Assembly: GCA_928212115.1 (NCBI GenBank) | Contig: CAKMRJ010004445.1 | Location: 85,022,785-85,086,784, forward strand | DNA length: 64,000 bases | Direction of reading: 5' to 3' | DNA from: Lactuca virosa | Taxonomy: Eukaryota; Streptophyta; Magnoliopsida; Asterales; Asteraceae | Part shown: piece after piece, positions 11,015 to 21,445 of the stretch | Layout: each line of letters starts with the position of its first letter | How positions within the stretch are numbered: the stretch's first letter is position 1 | Position numbers and translations under genes: made by a program | The notes under the pieces: generated by a model | Told to the model about the DNA's origin: nothing | The model's input: the letters and a program-made list of their open reading frames with translations, nothing else | Databases searched by the model: none

Positions 11015-11177
11015 TAGACCTGGCAATTCGTGTATTTGTGTCATGAAAACGTGTCAGCCACGAATTTCACACGATACGATTACACAATGAGAAATAAGAT
11101 TTATCTCAAATTTTAAGATATATTTGTGTCGTGTCTCTCACAAATTCGTGTATTTGTGTCTTGAATTGTCAGGTCTA
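11015..11177. mobile_element. hAT-type MITE, 163 bp
   Basis: Terminal inverted repeats TAGACCTGGCAATTC (11015-11029) and GAATTGTCAGGTCTA (11163-11177) pair over 15 bp with one mismatch. Perfect 8-bp target duplications TTGAATAT lie at 11007-11014 and 11178-11185. The 8-bp duplication and TAG..TGGCAA-type ends fit hAT. There is no coding capacity. Inside, AATTCGTGTATTTGTGTC occurs near both ends (11025-11042 and 11144-11161) as a direct repeat. Confidence 0.93.
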
Positions 11178-11185
11178 TTGAATAT

Positions 11186-12806
11186 TACTAAAATGAACAT
11201 AGAACAGAAAATGAATATAACAAAATATTTATATTTTTAATTTTATTATAACATGATCAACCATTTTATAAAAATAATCTTGCAATGAGTTTCACTTTCG
11301 AAATTCTGGACGACAATGTTTGAAAAGGGGTTAGAAAACAGAAAGTATATTGCAATTTTTTCCAAAGCATCAACATTCTGGAAAACCAAAAATATATTGC
11401 TATTTCTTCAAATCTGGAAAACAGAGTGTACATTGTTATTTCTTGCAAAGAATATTCTAATGCAATTCACTTTTCTCAGTAAAGTTTAAAGAATTTGTAT
11501 CCTTCAAAAATGATTATTAGGAAACATTTCAACGACTGGTTATGTGATTTTTAAAAAGATGTCGAGTTCTTGAGAACTTACTAAAATACCCTTCAATAAC
11601 AACTAAGAATCTTGAATACCTAAATCAATATCCTCTATCTATCTTCAATTAACAAAAAGGTAATTAAATAGTCACTTTTCCAATTAAATTTTAAAGAATT
11701 ATGTTAAATCTAAAGTCAAAAAATCAGCTTTAATAAATATGAAACTAAGTCTTTAAGTTTGGGTGTATTGGAATTTAGATGGTTTTAGTTATTATTGTAA
11801 ATTGAAAATTACAATACGAAAGTACAATGTTGTCATAAACATATTTTTTTCCCTTTATTTAGTCATTTACAATGTAAATCAATAATTTTTCTCAAATAAA
11901 ACAATAAGTTATTGTTTAGTATCCCTTATGAATAAGAGGCAAAGAAAAAAAAAAACAGCCCCTGAGGAAATGTCAATGAACATAAAGAAAAGGTCAATGA
12001 ACATTTTTACCCAACTAAATGAGCTCTCTAAGGAGCGCTTCGTGGTGTTTGTATTTTTTTTTTTTGCAAGATTTCTTCTCGTATTTATTAAATTTGTACG
12101 TTCATCTTCTTCACTTTCAGGATCAGTGGACTCTTACCCCATGCCAAGTAGACCATGATCTATATCGTTGAGAATTTCTTTCTCCCATTTCATACTGATA
12201 GACATTTGTTGTTATTTGAGGGTATCTTAGTCTTTATTACTATTGGAGGGAATCTTACATTTTTTACGAATAATCAAATTTTACTAAAGATAGTATCATG
12301 ATAAACATGCAATTTTATTGGATCATGTACCTAATATTTGCATTTGCATCATTCATGTGCATAATTTTCTTCGTATTTGTATACATATGTTCATAAGTAC
12401 ATATAATTTCAACAAAGTTTACAACATCATCATCTTTTTTATCGGGAATGAGAAAATACTTGAAATTGTTCATCTTGTTGTTTAATGAGTTCGGAACTCT
12501 CAATCTGCAACCATCAGCCCAAACCAATGAGCAACTTAATCATCCAAACTTGAATGTGATGTTATAAAATGTGAAATTAGTAAAAATTCTACACCAATCA
12601 ACTACCCACCATCAATATTACAACTCTTTCTTGGCCAAAAAGTTTGGTGAAAGTTAGCCCCATCCTCTTGCTAGTGAGGATCTCTATTATTAAAAAGAAG
12701 AGCTTGTGTTCATAAAAGAAAATAGAAATGAAAAGTTCATGTAAACTATGAAAACAAATACAAGGGATGGATGTCCTACCAAAAACGTAATCCTTTTCAT
12801 CAGGTT
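11186..12806. other. Unassigned AT-rich intergenic DNA
   Basis: At about 11330-11450 there is a degenerate tandem pattern of roughly 60 bp, recognisable by TCTGGAAAAC words followed by ATATTGC- or ACATTGT-like words. A minus-strand open frame at 12315-12527 has fairly ordinary composition but no recognisable domain. No RNA gene seen. Confidence 0.5.
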
Positions 12807-12945
12807 ATAAAAAAGTAATGGTGGATGCTTGGGAGGTTAGTGGATTTCAAAAGTACAACGCATTAAGATCCGGCGATTTCGGAGGGGCGTTCTTCCCAGC
12901 GGGATCAAACGCCGTCGATTATGATTTCTTCTGTCTTCGTCTTCA

Positions 12946-14630
12946 ATGGTCGGTAACGAGCAGGGTCCTCGGTCTTCCTTTGCTCCAATCAATAATCGGC
13001 TGGTGGATAATCTTTCTTCTTCCTTCTATATTACAAAATTTCCCCCTAATGCCGACATCAAGTCTCTGTGGGACGTTTGTGCTAAAATTGGGACGGTGGC
13101 TGATGTATATATGGCTCGGAAATTATGAAAATTGGGTAAGAGATTTGCTTTTGTTCGTTTTATTAAAGCCAGTGATGAACAACTGTTGGAACGCAGACTT
13201 CGGGATATTTGGATGGGATCGTATCACGTATTTGCTTCTATTGCTCGGTTTAATCGGCCTGTGAGTAAGAACGGAGAGGCGACTTCACAGGGGCAGGTTA
13301 ACAGGTCATTGTCTCAGGGGGGGTATGTTACCCGAGCCAAGTCTAAGTCTGAAGAACAGATGGGGAGTTCTCAGGTACCTGTTCACGTCTGTTCACGTCC
13401 AGAGAGGTTCTTATGCCAGTGCAGTTAAGGGAGATACTGGTGTGAAAGATAAGCAGAGGCCAATTTCTGATGTGTGCTCTTTACAAGGAACAGAGATTGA
13501 CAATCCTTTGTCAATGCAGTCTTCAATTTTCGGTAAGATGAGAGATATCAGATTGATCCCAAAACTGTATATTCTTTTGAAAGAAGAAGGATTTCCTGAG
13601 ATTGTTATTAAGTATGTTTCCAGTGATTGGGTGTTTATCTCTTTTCTATCGGAGGATTCCTACACTCGGTTCAAGAAGTGTGAAGGGGTTAAGTCGTATT
13701 TTTCAGTTTTTAGACTGGTTGTTAATGGCTTCTATGTTAAAGAGCGTGCTATTTGGTTAGAAATGTTGGGTTTACCTTGTTGTGCTTGGAATGATGCTGC
13801 TGTTAAAAAGATAGCTAATATGTGGGGTGATGTTTGCTTTCTTGAAGAAGATGAGAATGCTCCATTGGCAGTAAAACGTGTGTGTGATTAAAACTGTAAA
13901 GTCTTCCTTAATTCATGATAAGATTAGGGTGGTTGCTCAAGGAATAGAATATGTTGTTACAGTACGTGAAATTTCTAATTGGGAACCTGACATGATGGAG
14001 GATGGTGATATAGATTCAGATATTCCGGATTTGTCAGGTGACGAGGAAGAAGCTGTATGTTTTGATGAAGACGAGATTGTAGGTCTTAAAGTAAAAGATG
14101 GTGAGAAGGTGGAAGAGGGGCACGAGGATTCTTTCGGTACGGAAAGCATGCATAGTAAAGGAGAAAGAGGTGCCGGGTTTGTGGATAGAAAAGGTGGGTT
14201 TTTTCAAACCAATATTACTAGAAAGGGTAATGAGGTTGCGGATGGGGGTTCTTCCTCATTCGTTGCTGCTGCCATTCCTGTTACAGATGTGAATCAAAGT
14301 GAACCGATAATGCCTACACATGTTTCTCCGGTTAGGTTGGCTGAGGATGTGATGCCAAATGGCCCAACACAAGTGGTGGATGACATGGACGGTGAGAGGG
14401 CTTCAGATTCCCTTTCACAACCTCCTGGTTTTCGGCGAAAGAAATCATCTTCTTCCTGTGGATCTACTAAATTGTTGAAAAAGAAAGTCCCAGTAGTGGT
14501 TGATGATATTGGCGATGTGTTGAAGCAATATTTTGAAATGGGAGGCCTTCTTGGGTATGATATGGAATCTAATAAGGATCGGGTGAAAAAGATTTTGTCT
14601 AGTATTGGCATGGTACAGGTGGATCAATGA
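12946..14630 (+). pseudogene. LINE ORF1: RRM-containing nucleic-acid-binding protein, broken
   Basis: ORF1 proteins coat the LINE RNA. The N-terminal RRM fold is visible: SFYITKFPPNADIKSLWDVC (about 13018-13077), then KRFAFVRF (about 13138-13161), matching the two RNP strands of plant LINE ORF1. Continuity is lost at three places: TGA at 13126-13128 between the strands, a 10-bp tandem duplication at 13380-13399 shifting the frame, and loss of one GT unit at about 13868-13876. The last part (to the TGA at 14628-14630) is acidic with a basic patch and no clear domain. The stop overlaps the ORF2 start (ATGA at 14627-14630), as expected for coupled LINE ORFs. The start is taken as the first ATG before the RRM. 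Confidence 0.8.
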
Positions 14631-17600
14631 ATTGTCTCTCATTGAATATTTTTGGTAACCGGACTTTCTTAAAAAGAAGTTGGGTTAAGGCGTTATGTTT
14701 GCAGTTTGGAGTGTCTTTTTTGGGTTTGCAAGAAATTAGAATGACTCAAGTTGATCTGTTTAAGATCTGTAGTATGTGGGGTAATTATAGTTTTGATTTT
14801 GCATCGAGTTGTGCACGGGGACAATCTGGGGGTATTCTTTCAGTTTGGGACCCAAATGTGTTTGTTAAAAGTAGTGTTACTTGTACTAGTAATGTGGTTA
14901 TCGTGGGTGGCTTGTGGATTCCCTTTAATCTTAATTGTTTTATGGTTAATATTTATGCCCCTCAAGATTTGGTGGGAAAGCAACATTTATGGGGGTACCT
15001 CTCGGCTTTTATGAGGAGGAATGGGGGTAACTATGTTTTCTTTGGGGATTTTAATGTTGTTAGAGAGGCGACGGAAATATTTGGTTCTGTATTTTGTCCT
15101 AGTTCAGCTATGTCGTTTAATGATTTTATTGACGAGAATGGTCTTATCGATGTGCCTATGGTTGGGAAGCGGTTTACTAGAGTTGATAAAATCGGAGCTA
15201 AGTTAAGCAAGCTAGACCGATTCTTAGTGTCAGATGGGTTCTTTGATAAGTTTAATCAACTTCAGGTTTCAGCTCTAGATAGGAAGCGGTCTGATCATTG
15301 TCCGATTTTGTTGCATACGAATGTTGTTGATTATGTGCCTTCTTCGTTTAAATTCTTTAATTCTTGGCTTTCTATGGCGGGCTTTGAAGATGTGGTGAAA
15401 GGTGTTGCGTCTGAGTTTGTTGGTCATCCAGATTGGAGCAAGTTTGTTGTGTTTAAAAACAAACTTAAATTTATTAAAAATAAGATTCGTTCTTGGAACG
15501 CGGAGTCTAAGGCTGCTTCTCAAATTTCTACTTCTCATTTATTAGGTCGGTTGGTAGACATTGATAAGTCTATTAATGATGGTCATTCTAGTGATGACCT
15601 TATTCGTGAGAGAAGAGGTATTCTTGGTGATTTGGCGAATCTAGAAAAAGTTAGATCTCTTGATGTTGCGCAAAAGGTTAGATCGACTTGGGTTGTGGAG
15701 GGTGATGAGAATTCTGCATTTTTTCACGCCTTATTGAAAAAAAGAAGACGTCAAATGATGATTAGAGGTGTGTCTATTGATGGGGAGTGGATTTCAGAGC
15801 CTTCTAGGGTGAAAAAGGCTTTTTATGACTTTTATGTAGCTAAATTTCAGCCGTTCCGAGGTGTTAGTCTGAATCGGAGAAGCCATAGATTCAAGTCCCT
15901 TGATTCGAGAGTTGCTTCTTCTCTTGAAGTGTTGTTCACGGATGATGAGATTAAAAAGGTAGTGTGGGATTGTGGAGTGGACCGTGCCCCTGGTTCTGAT
16001 GGTTTCACTTTTCGGTTTCTTAGACACTTTTGGGAGATCCTTGCTGGTAATGTTATAGCTTTTGTCCAAGAGTTTTTTAATAAACCGAATTTCCTGGTGG
16101 GGTGTAACTCGTCGTTCGTTACTTTGATTCCAAAAGTGGATAATCCGATTCATATTAATGATTATCGCCCTATTAGTCTTATCGGTTTACAATTTAAGAT
16201 TATTGCTAAATTGTTGACTAATAGGTTAGTTCCGGTGTTACATGATGTTATTGGGATGGAACAGTCTGCTTTCCTTAAATCCAGGAAAATTTTGGATGGT
16301 CCTTTGATGGTGAATGAGTTGGTCAAGTGGTTTAAGAAAAAGAAGAAAAAACTTATGTTGTTTAAGGTTGATTTTGAAAAGGCGTATGATTCGGTGAGTT
16401 GGGAGTATCTGGATAAGATTCTTTCGTTTCTCGGGTTTGGTGAGAAATGGAGAGGTTGGATTCGGGGTATGTCTTCAAATGCTAGATCTTCTGTGTTGAT
16501 TAATGGTAGTCCTACGGATGAGTTTCAACTTTTCAGAGGTCTTACGCAAGGGGATCCTCTCTCTCCTTTTTTGTTTTTCATAGCTATGGAAGGTCTTCAT
16601 ATTGCGGTTGAGGATGCGGTTGCGGAAGGGGTGTTACAGGGCGCCCCGTTGGGATCTGATAATGTTACTATATCTCACTTGTTTGATGCAGATGATGCTA
16701 TTTTCTTAGGGGAGTGGGATGCTTCTAATATCCAGATTTTGATTCGTATTTTGAGATGTTTTTATTTGGTGTCGGGCTTTAATCTTAATCTTACTAAATC
16801 TAAGCTTTTTGGTGTAGGAGTCAATTCGTTGGAGGTTGCTAGCTTAGTTTCTTTTACTGGGTGTTCGGCTGGTGTTTTTCCTTTTGTCTATCTTGGTATT
16901 CCGGTTGGAGAATCTATGACGCGTATTAAAGGATGGCAAGTTATCATTGATCGATTCAAGAGGCGTTTAGCTTCTTGGAAGGTGAAGTTGTTGTCCATTG
17001 GAGGCAGGCTGACTCTTCTTAAATCTATTTTGGGGAGTTTGGGTATTTTTTTTCCTATCTATTTTTCGTATTCCTGTGTGTGTGTCGTCTTTTTGAGGCG
17101 TTAAGGGCTCGATTTTTTGGGGGTATTGAAGAAGGTTAGAATCGAATTCATTGGGTTAATTGGAATTTGATTTTAAATTCTCATGAGCAGGGAGGTCTGG
17201 GGGTTGGCAGTTTGGATGCTTTTAACTTAGCTCTTCTTTATAAATGGAAGTGGCGATTTCTTAATGAACCGGGTGCTATTTGGGTTAAAATTATTAAGTT
17301 TTGTTATGGAGATAGTGGTGGTTTTTCGGATGGGCAGAGATTAAATTATGGAGGAGGGGTTTGGAATAAAATTGTCGCCTCTATTAACCAACTTCATGAG
17401 AGGGGTATTATCCCTTCTAATTCTTTGCAAAGGGTTGTTGGTGATGGGGTACATACTAGATTTTGGACAGATGCTTGGTGTTCGGACATTCCTCTTATGG
17501 TGAGATTCGGAAGACTTTTTGCTTTGGCTACCAATCAATATGCTCGGGTTAGTGAGTTTTGGTCTTCAGTTGGTTGGACGTTCCATTGGAGGCGTGGGAT

Positions 17601-18273
17601 TAGAGGAGGGATTGATTCGACTCAATTTGATGATCTTGTGGAGTTGTTGTCTCCTATTCGGTTAGGGGTGTTGCCTGACAAGTGGATCTGGAATTTAGAT
17701 TCTTCGGGTATTTTTACTGTTAATTCTACAAGGAAATGGGTTGATGATAAAAGACTACCTTTAGGTAGTTTTCCTACTAGATGGACCGATTTGTTCCAAT
17801 TAAAATAAATATTTTCCTGTGGCGTGTTATCTTGGATCGTATCCCGGTTAGAGTTAAACTAGTAGAAAGGGGGGTGGAGTTAGATTCCTTGTTATGCCCG
17901 GTGTGTCATAGTTCACAAGAAAGTGTAGATCATCTTTTTCTTGTCTTGTTCGGTTGCAGTGCAGGTTTGGAGACGGGTTGGCCATTGGTTAGATTTGGAT
18001 ATTCAAGATTTTTCTTCTATTAGTATTATGTTGGAGTGGATGGACGCTAGACCTTTTGCTCGTATGGAGCGGGTGATTGTTGAATCGGTGTTTATGGTAG
18101 TTATATGGGTGTTATGGACGTATCGTAATGCTTTACTTTTTAGTAGTCCTAAGCCTAGAAAAGATAGACTTTTTGACTCAATTGTGGAAATTTCTTTCCG
18201 TTGGTTTACTTCTAGGAATTCTATGGCTAGGATCAGTTGGATGATGTGGATGCAAAACCCTATTCTGATGTAA
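14627..18273 (+). pseudogene. LINE ORF2: endonuclease and reverse transcriptase, 3' third frameshifted
   Basis: The first frame is intact for 825 codons (14627-17104). The endonuclease motifs are visible: LQE (near residue 36), GDFNVV, LDRFLVS and RSDHCPILL. The reverse transcriptase follows, with LIPKVDNPIHINDYRPISLI, FKVDFEKAYDSV and a catalytic box reading FDADDAIF at 16682-16705. The residue before ADD is Asp where Tyr is usual, which may damage catalysis. After a frameshift near 17055-17090 and a TAG near 17137, the protein continues at 17167-17808, shifts again near 17790 into a zinc-binding zf-RVT-like region (LWRVILDRIPVRVKLVERG, then CPVC), and shifts near 17945 to the stop at 18271-18273. 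It nicks target DNA and primes reverse transcription in live relatives. Confidence 0.88.
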
Positions 18274-18454
18274 CTTGTGTTTCCTCTAGCTTCTTGCTAG
18301 TGTGTTTTTGTTTTTGTTTTATAAAATGTGCTGCAGTTCTAAAAAAAACATAAAGAAAAAAAATAATGATGAAGCACCCAATATGCACCTGTAACAACAA
18401 ATAAATATTAATCATCGTTAATTATAGTTGAAGAATACATAATATAATCTTATC

Positions 18455-18650
18455 CAATGTTGTAAAACTCGTTGAGTTTGCCGATACTAGGCCGAGTACT
18501 CCCTACTTGGCCGCCTTCCGAGGCGAGTTACAGAATCTGAGTACTCCCCGATCGAATGAAACGAGCAATGTTGTAAAACTCAGACAACATGGTGATTAAT
18601 ATGTATAATGTACTTTAGATTTATTATTTAACACACACACATGTGATCAT

Positions 18651-18708
<58 letters not shown>

Positions 18709-18930
18709 GTAATTATTCACGAAGTGAGAACATTATGTGTTTTTCAGTTTTTGTGTATTCACATGTATCTAATGTTGTTATATATTTCAATCAACTTATG
18801 ATTTTGACATATATATTTTCCCTAAAAATATTTCTACATGAATTAATGAATCCAAGTACTCCCCAAGTACTCCCGAGTACTGGTTACTCGACAGTCGGCC
18901 GAACACCAAGTATCGAGTTCTACAACCTTG
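18455..18930. mobile_element. hAT-like MITE, 476 bp
   Basis: The ends read CAATGTTGTAAAACTCG (18455-18471) and CGAGTTCTACAACCTTG (18914-18930); the second, complemented, is CAAGGTTGTAGAACTCG, so 15 of 17 bases match. Flanks are ATCTTATC (18447-18454) and ATCTTATG (18931-18938), an 8-bp duplication with one difference. Subterminal GAGTACTCCC-type words occur near both ends. A second copy of the left end (about 18566-18582) lies inside, so there may have been a nested or duplicated end. A (TA)n tract sits in the middle (about 18653-18701). No coding capacity. Confidence 0.8.
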
Positions 18931-18988
18931 ATCTTATGGAAAAAGGAAAATTATGCAAATAAAACTTCATTGAAGCTGCTAGAAAACA

Positions 18989-18989
<1 letters not shown>

Positions 18990-19037
<48 letters not shown>
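18990..19037. repeat. (TA)n microsatellite
   Basis: TA tract of about 48 bp between the MITE and Copia element 1. Confidence 0.95.
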
Positions 19038-19039
<2 letters not shown>

Positions 19040-19162
19040 CATTAGAACAACAGAGGTGGTGAAACATGCAAAAAAACATAGTTGGGTAATGCGAAAATGT
19101 AAATTTGAATTATGTTTGTCAACTGGGAATCCTTAAAAAAACCAGCAATGCAATGACATAAT

Positions 19163-19936
19163 TGTTGGATATAGTGTCTAAGTCCATAACTTTATTTGGT
19201 ATGTACTTGACCCGACCCGGCATGGTCCATTTGGGTTGCATGGCATTGCAATACTTGGATAGACTAAATGAGAGAAATGACACTTGTGATTATTAATATA
19301 TTATAAGTTCTAATATATTAATAATAGTATTATTTAATTAGTGTTGATCAAGTATTAATTTAGAATTAATTTGGTGATCAAAATGAGACTAATTAAATGT
19401 ATAGGGTTGATTATGACAATCATCTAACCTTTTATGGTGGATTCATGATCCATGGTTTATGGTGTTGGGTTATAACCATTTGGGGCTCCATGGATATGAG
19501 AGTTACAAACCCATGGATCATTAGAAATGAAGAGTCATGACAATTAAGGGCATTCATGTGTAAACCCTAATTGTGACAACACTATAAAAGGAACCCTATA
19601 GCTAGCAAAATCGGCCACTAGTTGATTCTAAGAGGGCAATAACCGATTTTGAGTGTTAGTGACATTCTCTCAAGTTATTCCAAGTCTTGTGGTGTTGTGT
19701 GAAGCATTTGAGGCACAACATTTGGGGTGCTAGGCTCACAAAGTCTTCAAGGAATCCAAGTAACAAGAAAGGTATGTACTTCTACTAGTTTTTATATTAC
19801 ATATTCCCCATGCCATGCTAGTTAGGAAGTAAACCTTGAAAAAACAAATTTGCATGTATATTAGAGAAAACATAGATTCAAGGTTTATAAGGTTGCATGT
19901 ACACCATAGGAGTGTTAGAATACTCAAACCCCATCA
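19163..19936 (+). repeat. Copia element 1, 5' LTR
   Basis: 774 bp, TG...CA. A TATA box (TATAAAAG, 19583-19590) implies transcription starting near 19615. A strong splice-donor sequence, AAAG|GTATGT (GT at 19772-19773), lies downstream of that start. Confidence 0.95.
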
Positions 19937-19937
19937 G

Positions 19938-19949
19938 TGGTATCAGAGC
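19938..19949 (+). other. Primer binding site, element 1
   Basis: TGGTATCAGAGC, complementary to the 3' end of initiator-Met tRNA, one base after the LTR. Confidence 0.95.
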
Positions 19950-21445
19950 CTAGGATTGTTTTCTGTATATTTGATGCAAACTGCTTGAAAAATCGAAAAA
20001 CTGTTCACTGTTCGACTGGACTCGCCGAGTGCAAGGGGAGAACTCGACGAGTCCAAGAAAAAATTCATCCTACTCGTCGAGTAGGATAATGCACTCGACA
20101 AGTAGGTGTGTGCTGGGCAGTTTTCCGAGTTTTGTTGCTGGGAATGGGCTAGAATCATTATCCCAAACTGTTTTGGACTTGTAAAATCTGTTTTTAAAAG
20201 TGGTAATGATTATGTTAACCCATTTCAAATGACTATTATCAATTTTCAAGTTTTATATGTGTTAAATATGATTTCTTGAAATTGTTTGATATGAATATTT
20301 GCTCTTATGAGTTTTAGAAGATCATAGGAATTGTGTGTAACCTACATGCTAGTTTAATTCATGATCTTAATGCTAATGATGGTGTCCATAACTTGTCCTC
20401 AAGTTGTGGATAACCAAAAGTCACTTCTTTAAAAGTTGTCATTAAAGAATAGTAGGTTTCATAAAATGAAGAGTCTTCAACTTTATGAACCATTAAAACT
20501 CATAAGTTACAAATTGAAGAGTCTTGAAATAGTTTCAAAACTTGCTCTCAAGTTTTGGAATTTGTAAAGTCTTACACTTTAATACTTTAATTCCAATTAA
20601 ACCTTTGATTTTTAAAGGTTTAAAAATCAACACTTATACTATTATTATAATCTTATTTATATAGATATGTATAAGAATAAGTCAATCTTACCGCAAGTAG
20701 GCCTCATTCACGAAGCCGGTCTATAAGGGGGGTATAAGGTTGTTGCCTATAAAATGGCAGCTTAATGGGTGTCCACTCTCACCCACCACTTCCTTGACTG
20801 GTGGAGGGTCGTTAGCCGAACGGGTAGGATAAGACTTTAACTCTTATTAAAAGTATAATGAATTATAAAGTAACTATATATTATTAATTCCCAATCTTAG
20901 TTACTTTAGGAAAATGTGAAATAGGTGCTAGCCCATAAAATTACACTTTGTACCTTACCAAGTCGTTAGTGGAGCGTGTGTGGTTAACCGGCACACTAAC
21001 AAGGACTAGTAAGTGTGGCAAAGGGTAACTTGACTTTATTATAGATCGGTGGAGCGTGTGTGGTTAACCAGCACATCGATTAGGTAATATAGTTAAGGGT
21101 ACCAAGTCAATTTGTATGGTTATTCACACCTTGTTTGTGATCCTCGGTATCCCAGTCACAAACTTGAAAGGGCACAATCGAGATTTAAACATGCCATTGA
21201 AAAGTTCAATGTATCTCAAAAGATCTAGGAGTTTCAAATCCAATAAAACCTAATAATAAAATATTTCGTTCTTATGGTGGAAATTGGTAAATCGTCATTT
21301 ACCTACCTTCAAATATTTTATAGCTTGGATTACGGCATCCCTCTTCCAACTATAAATAGTTTGTTGGATCCTAGCCTTAATATTTCATTTGGGTGACTTA
21401 TTAAGGACTCTTAATCTAATGAAACTTGTCTTTCTTTTCTTTCAG
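19950..21445 (+). promoter_or_regulatory. Long structured leader / putative leader intron, element 1
   Basis: About 1.5 kb of non-coding sequence before gag. It holds four 11-bp near-palindromes ACTCGNCGAGT (20020-20030, 20042-20052, 20072-20082, and a degenerate one at 20093-20103). It also holds two hairpin units around TGGAGCGTGTGTGGTTAACC (20965-21000 and 21045-21080). A pyrimidine-rich acceptor TTTCTTTTCTTTCAG ends at 21445, immediately before the gag ATG. Together with the donor in the LTR this outlines an intron of 1,674 nt (19772-21445). The same plan occurs in elements 2 and 3. Confidence 0.65.

Larger units (their letters stand above)
12824..18357 (+). mobile_element. L1-type LINE, nearly full length, broken
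   Basis: A non-LTR retrotransposon with ORF1 (RRM-type RNA-binding protein) and ORF2 (apurinic-type endonuclease, reverse transcriptase, zinc-binding tail), followed by an A-rich end (18341-18363). Candidate imperfect target duplications AAAAAGTAATGGTGGA (about 12810-12825) and AAAAAATAATGATGAA (about 18358-18373) differ at three positions, all G versus A; this is suggestive only. Lesions: a TGA in ORF1 (13126-13128), a 10-bp tandem duplication (13380-13399), a GT-repeat slip near 13875, and several shifts in the 3' third of ORF2. The ends are approximate. Confidence 0.85.

Noticed and set aside
12315..12527. Minus-strand 70-codon ORF of ordinary composition
   Set aside because: No recognisable family, no clear pair of splice sites, and no supporting context; may be a chance frame.
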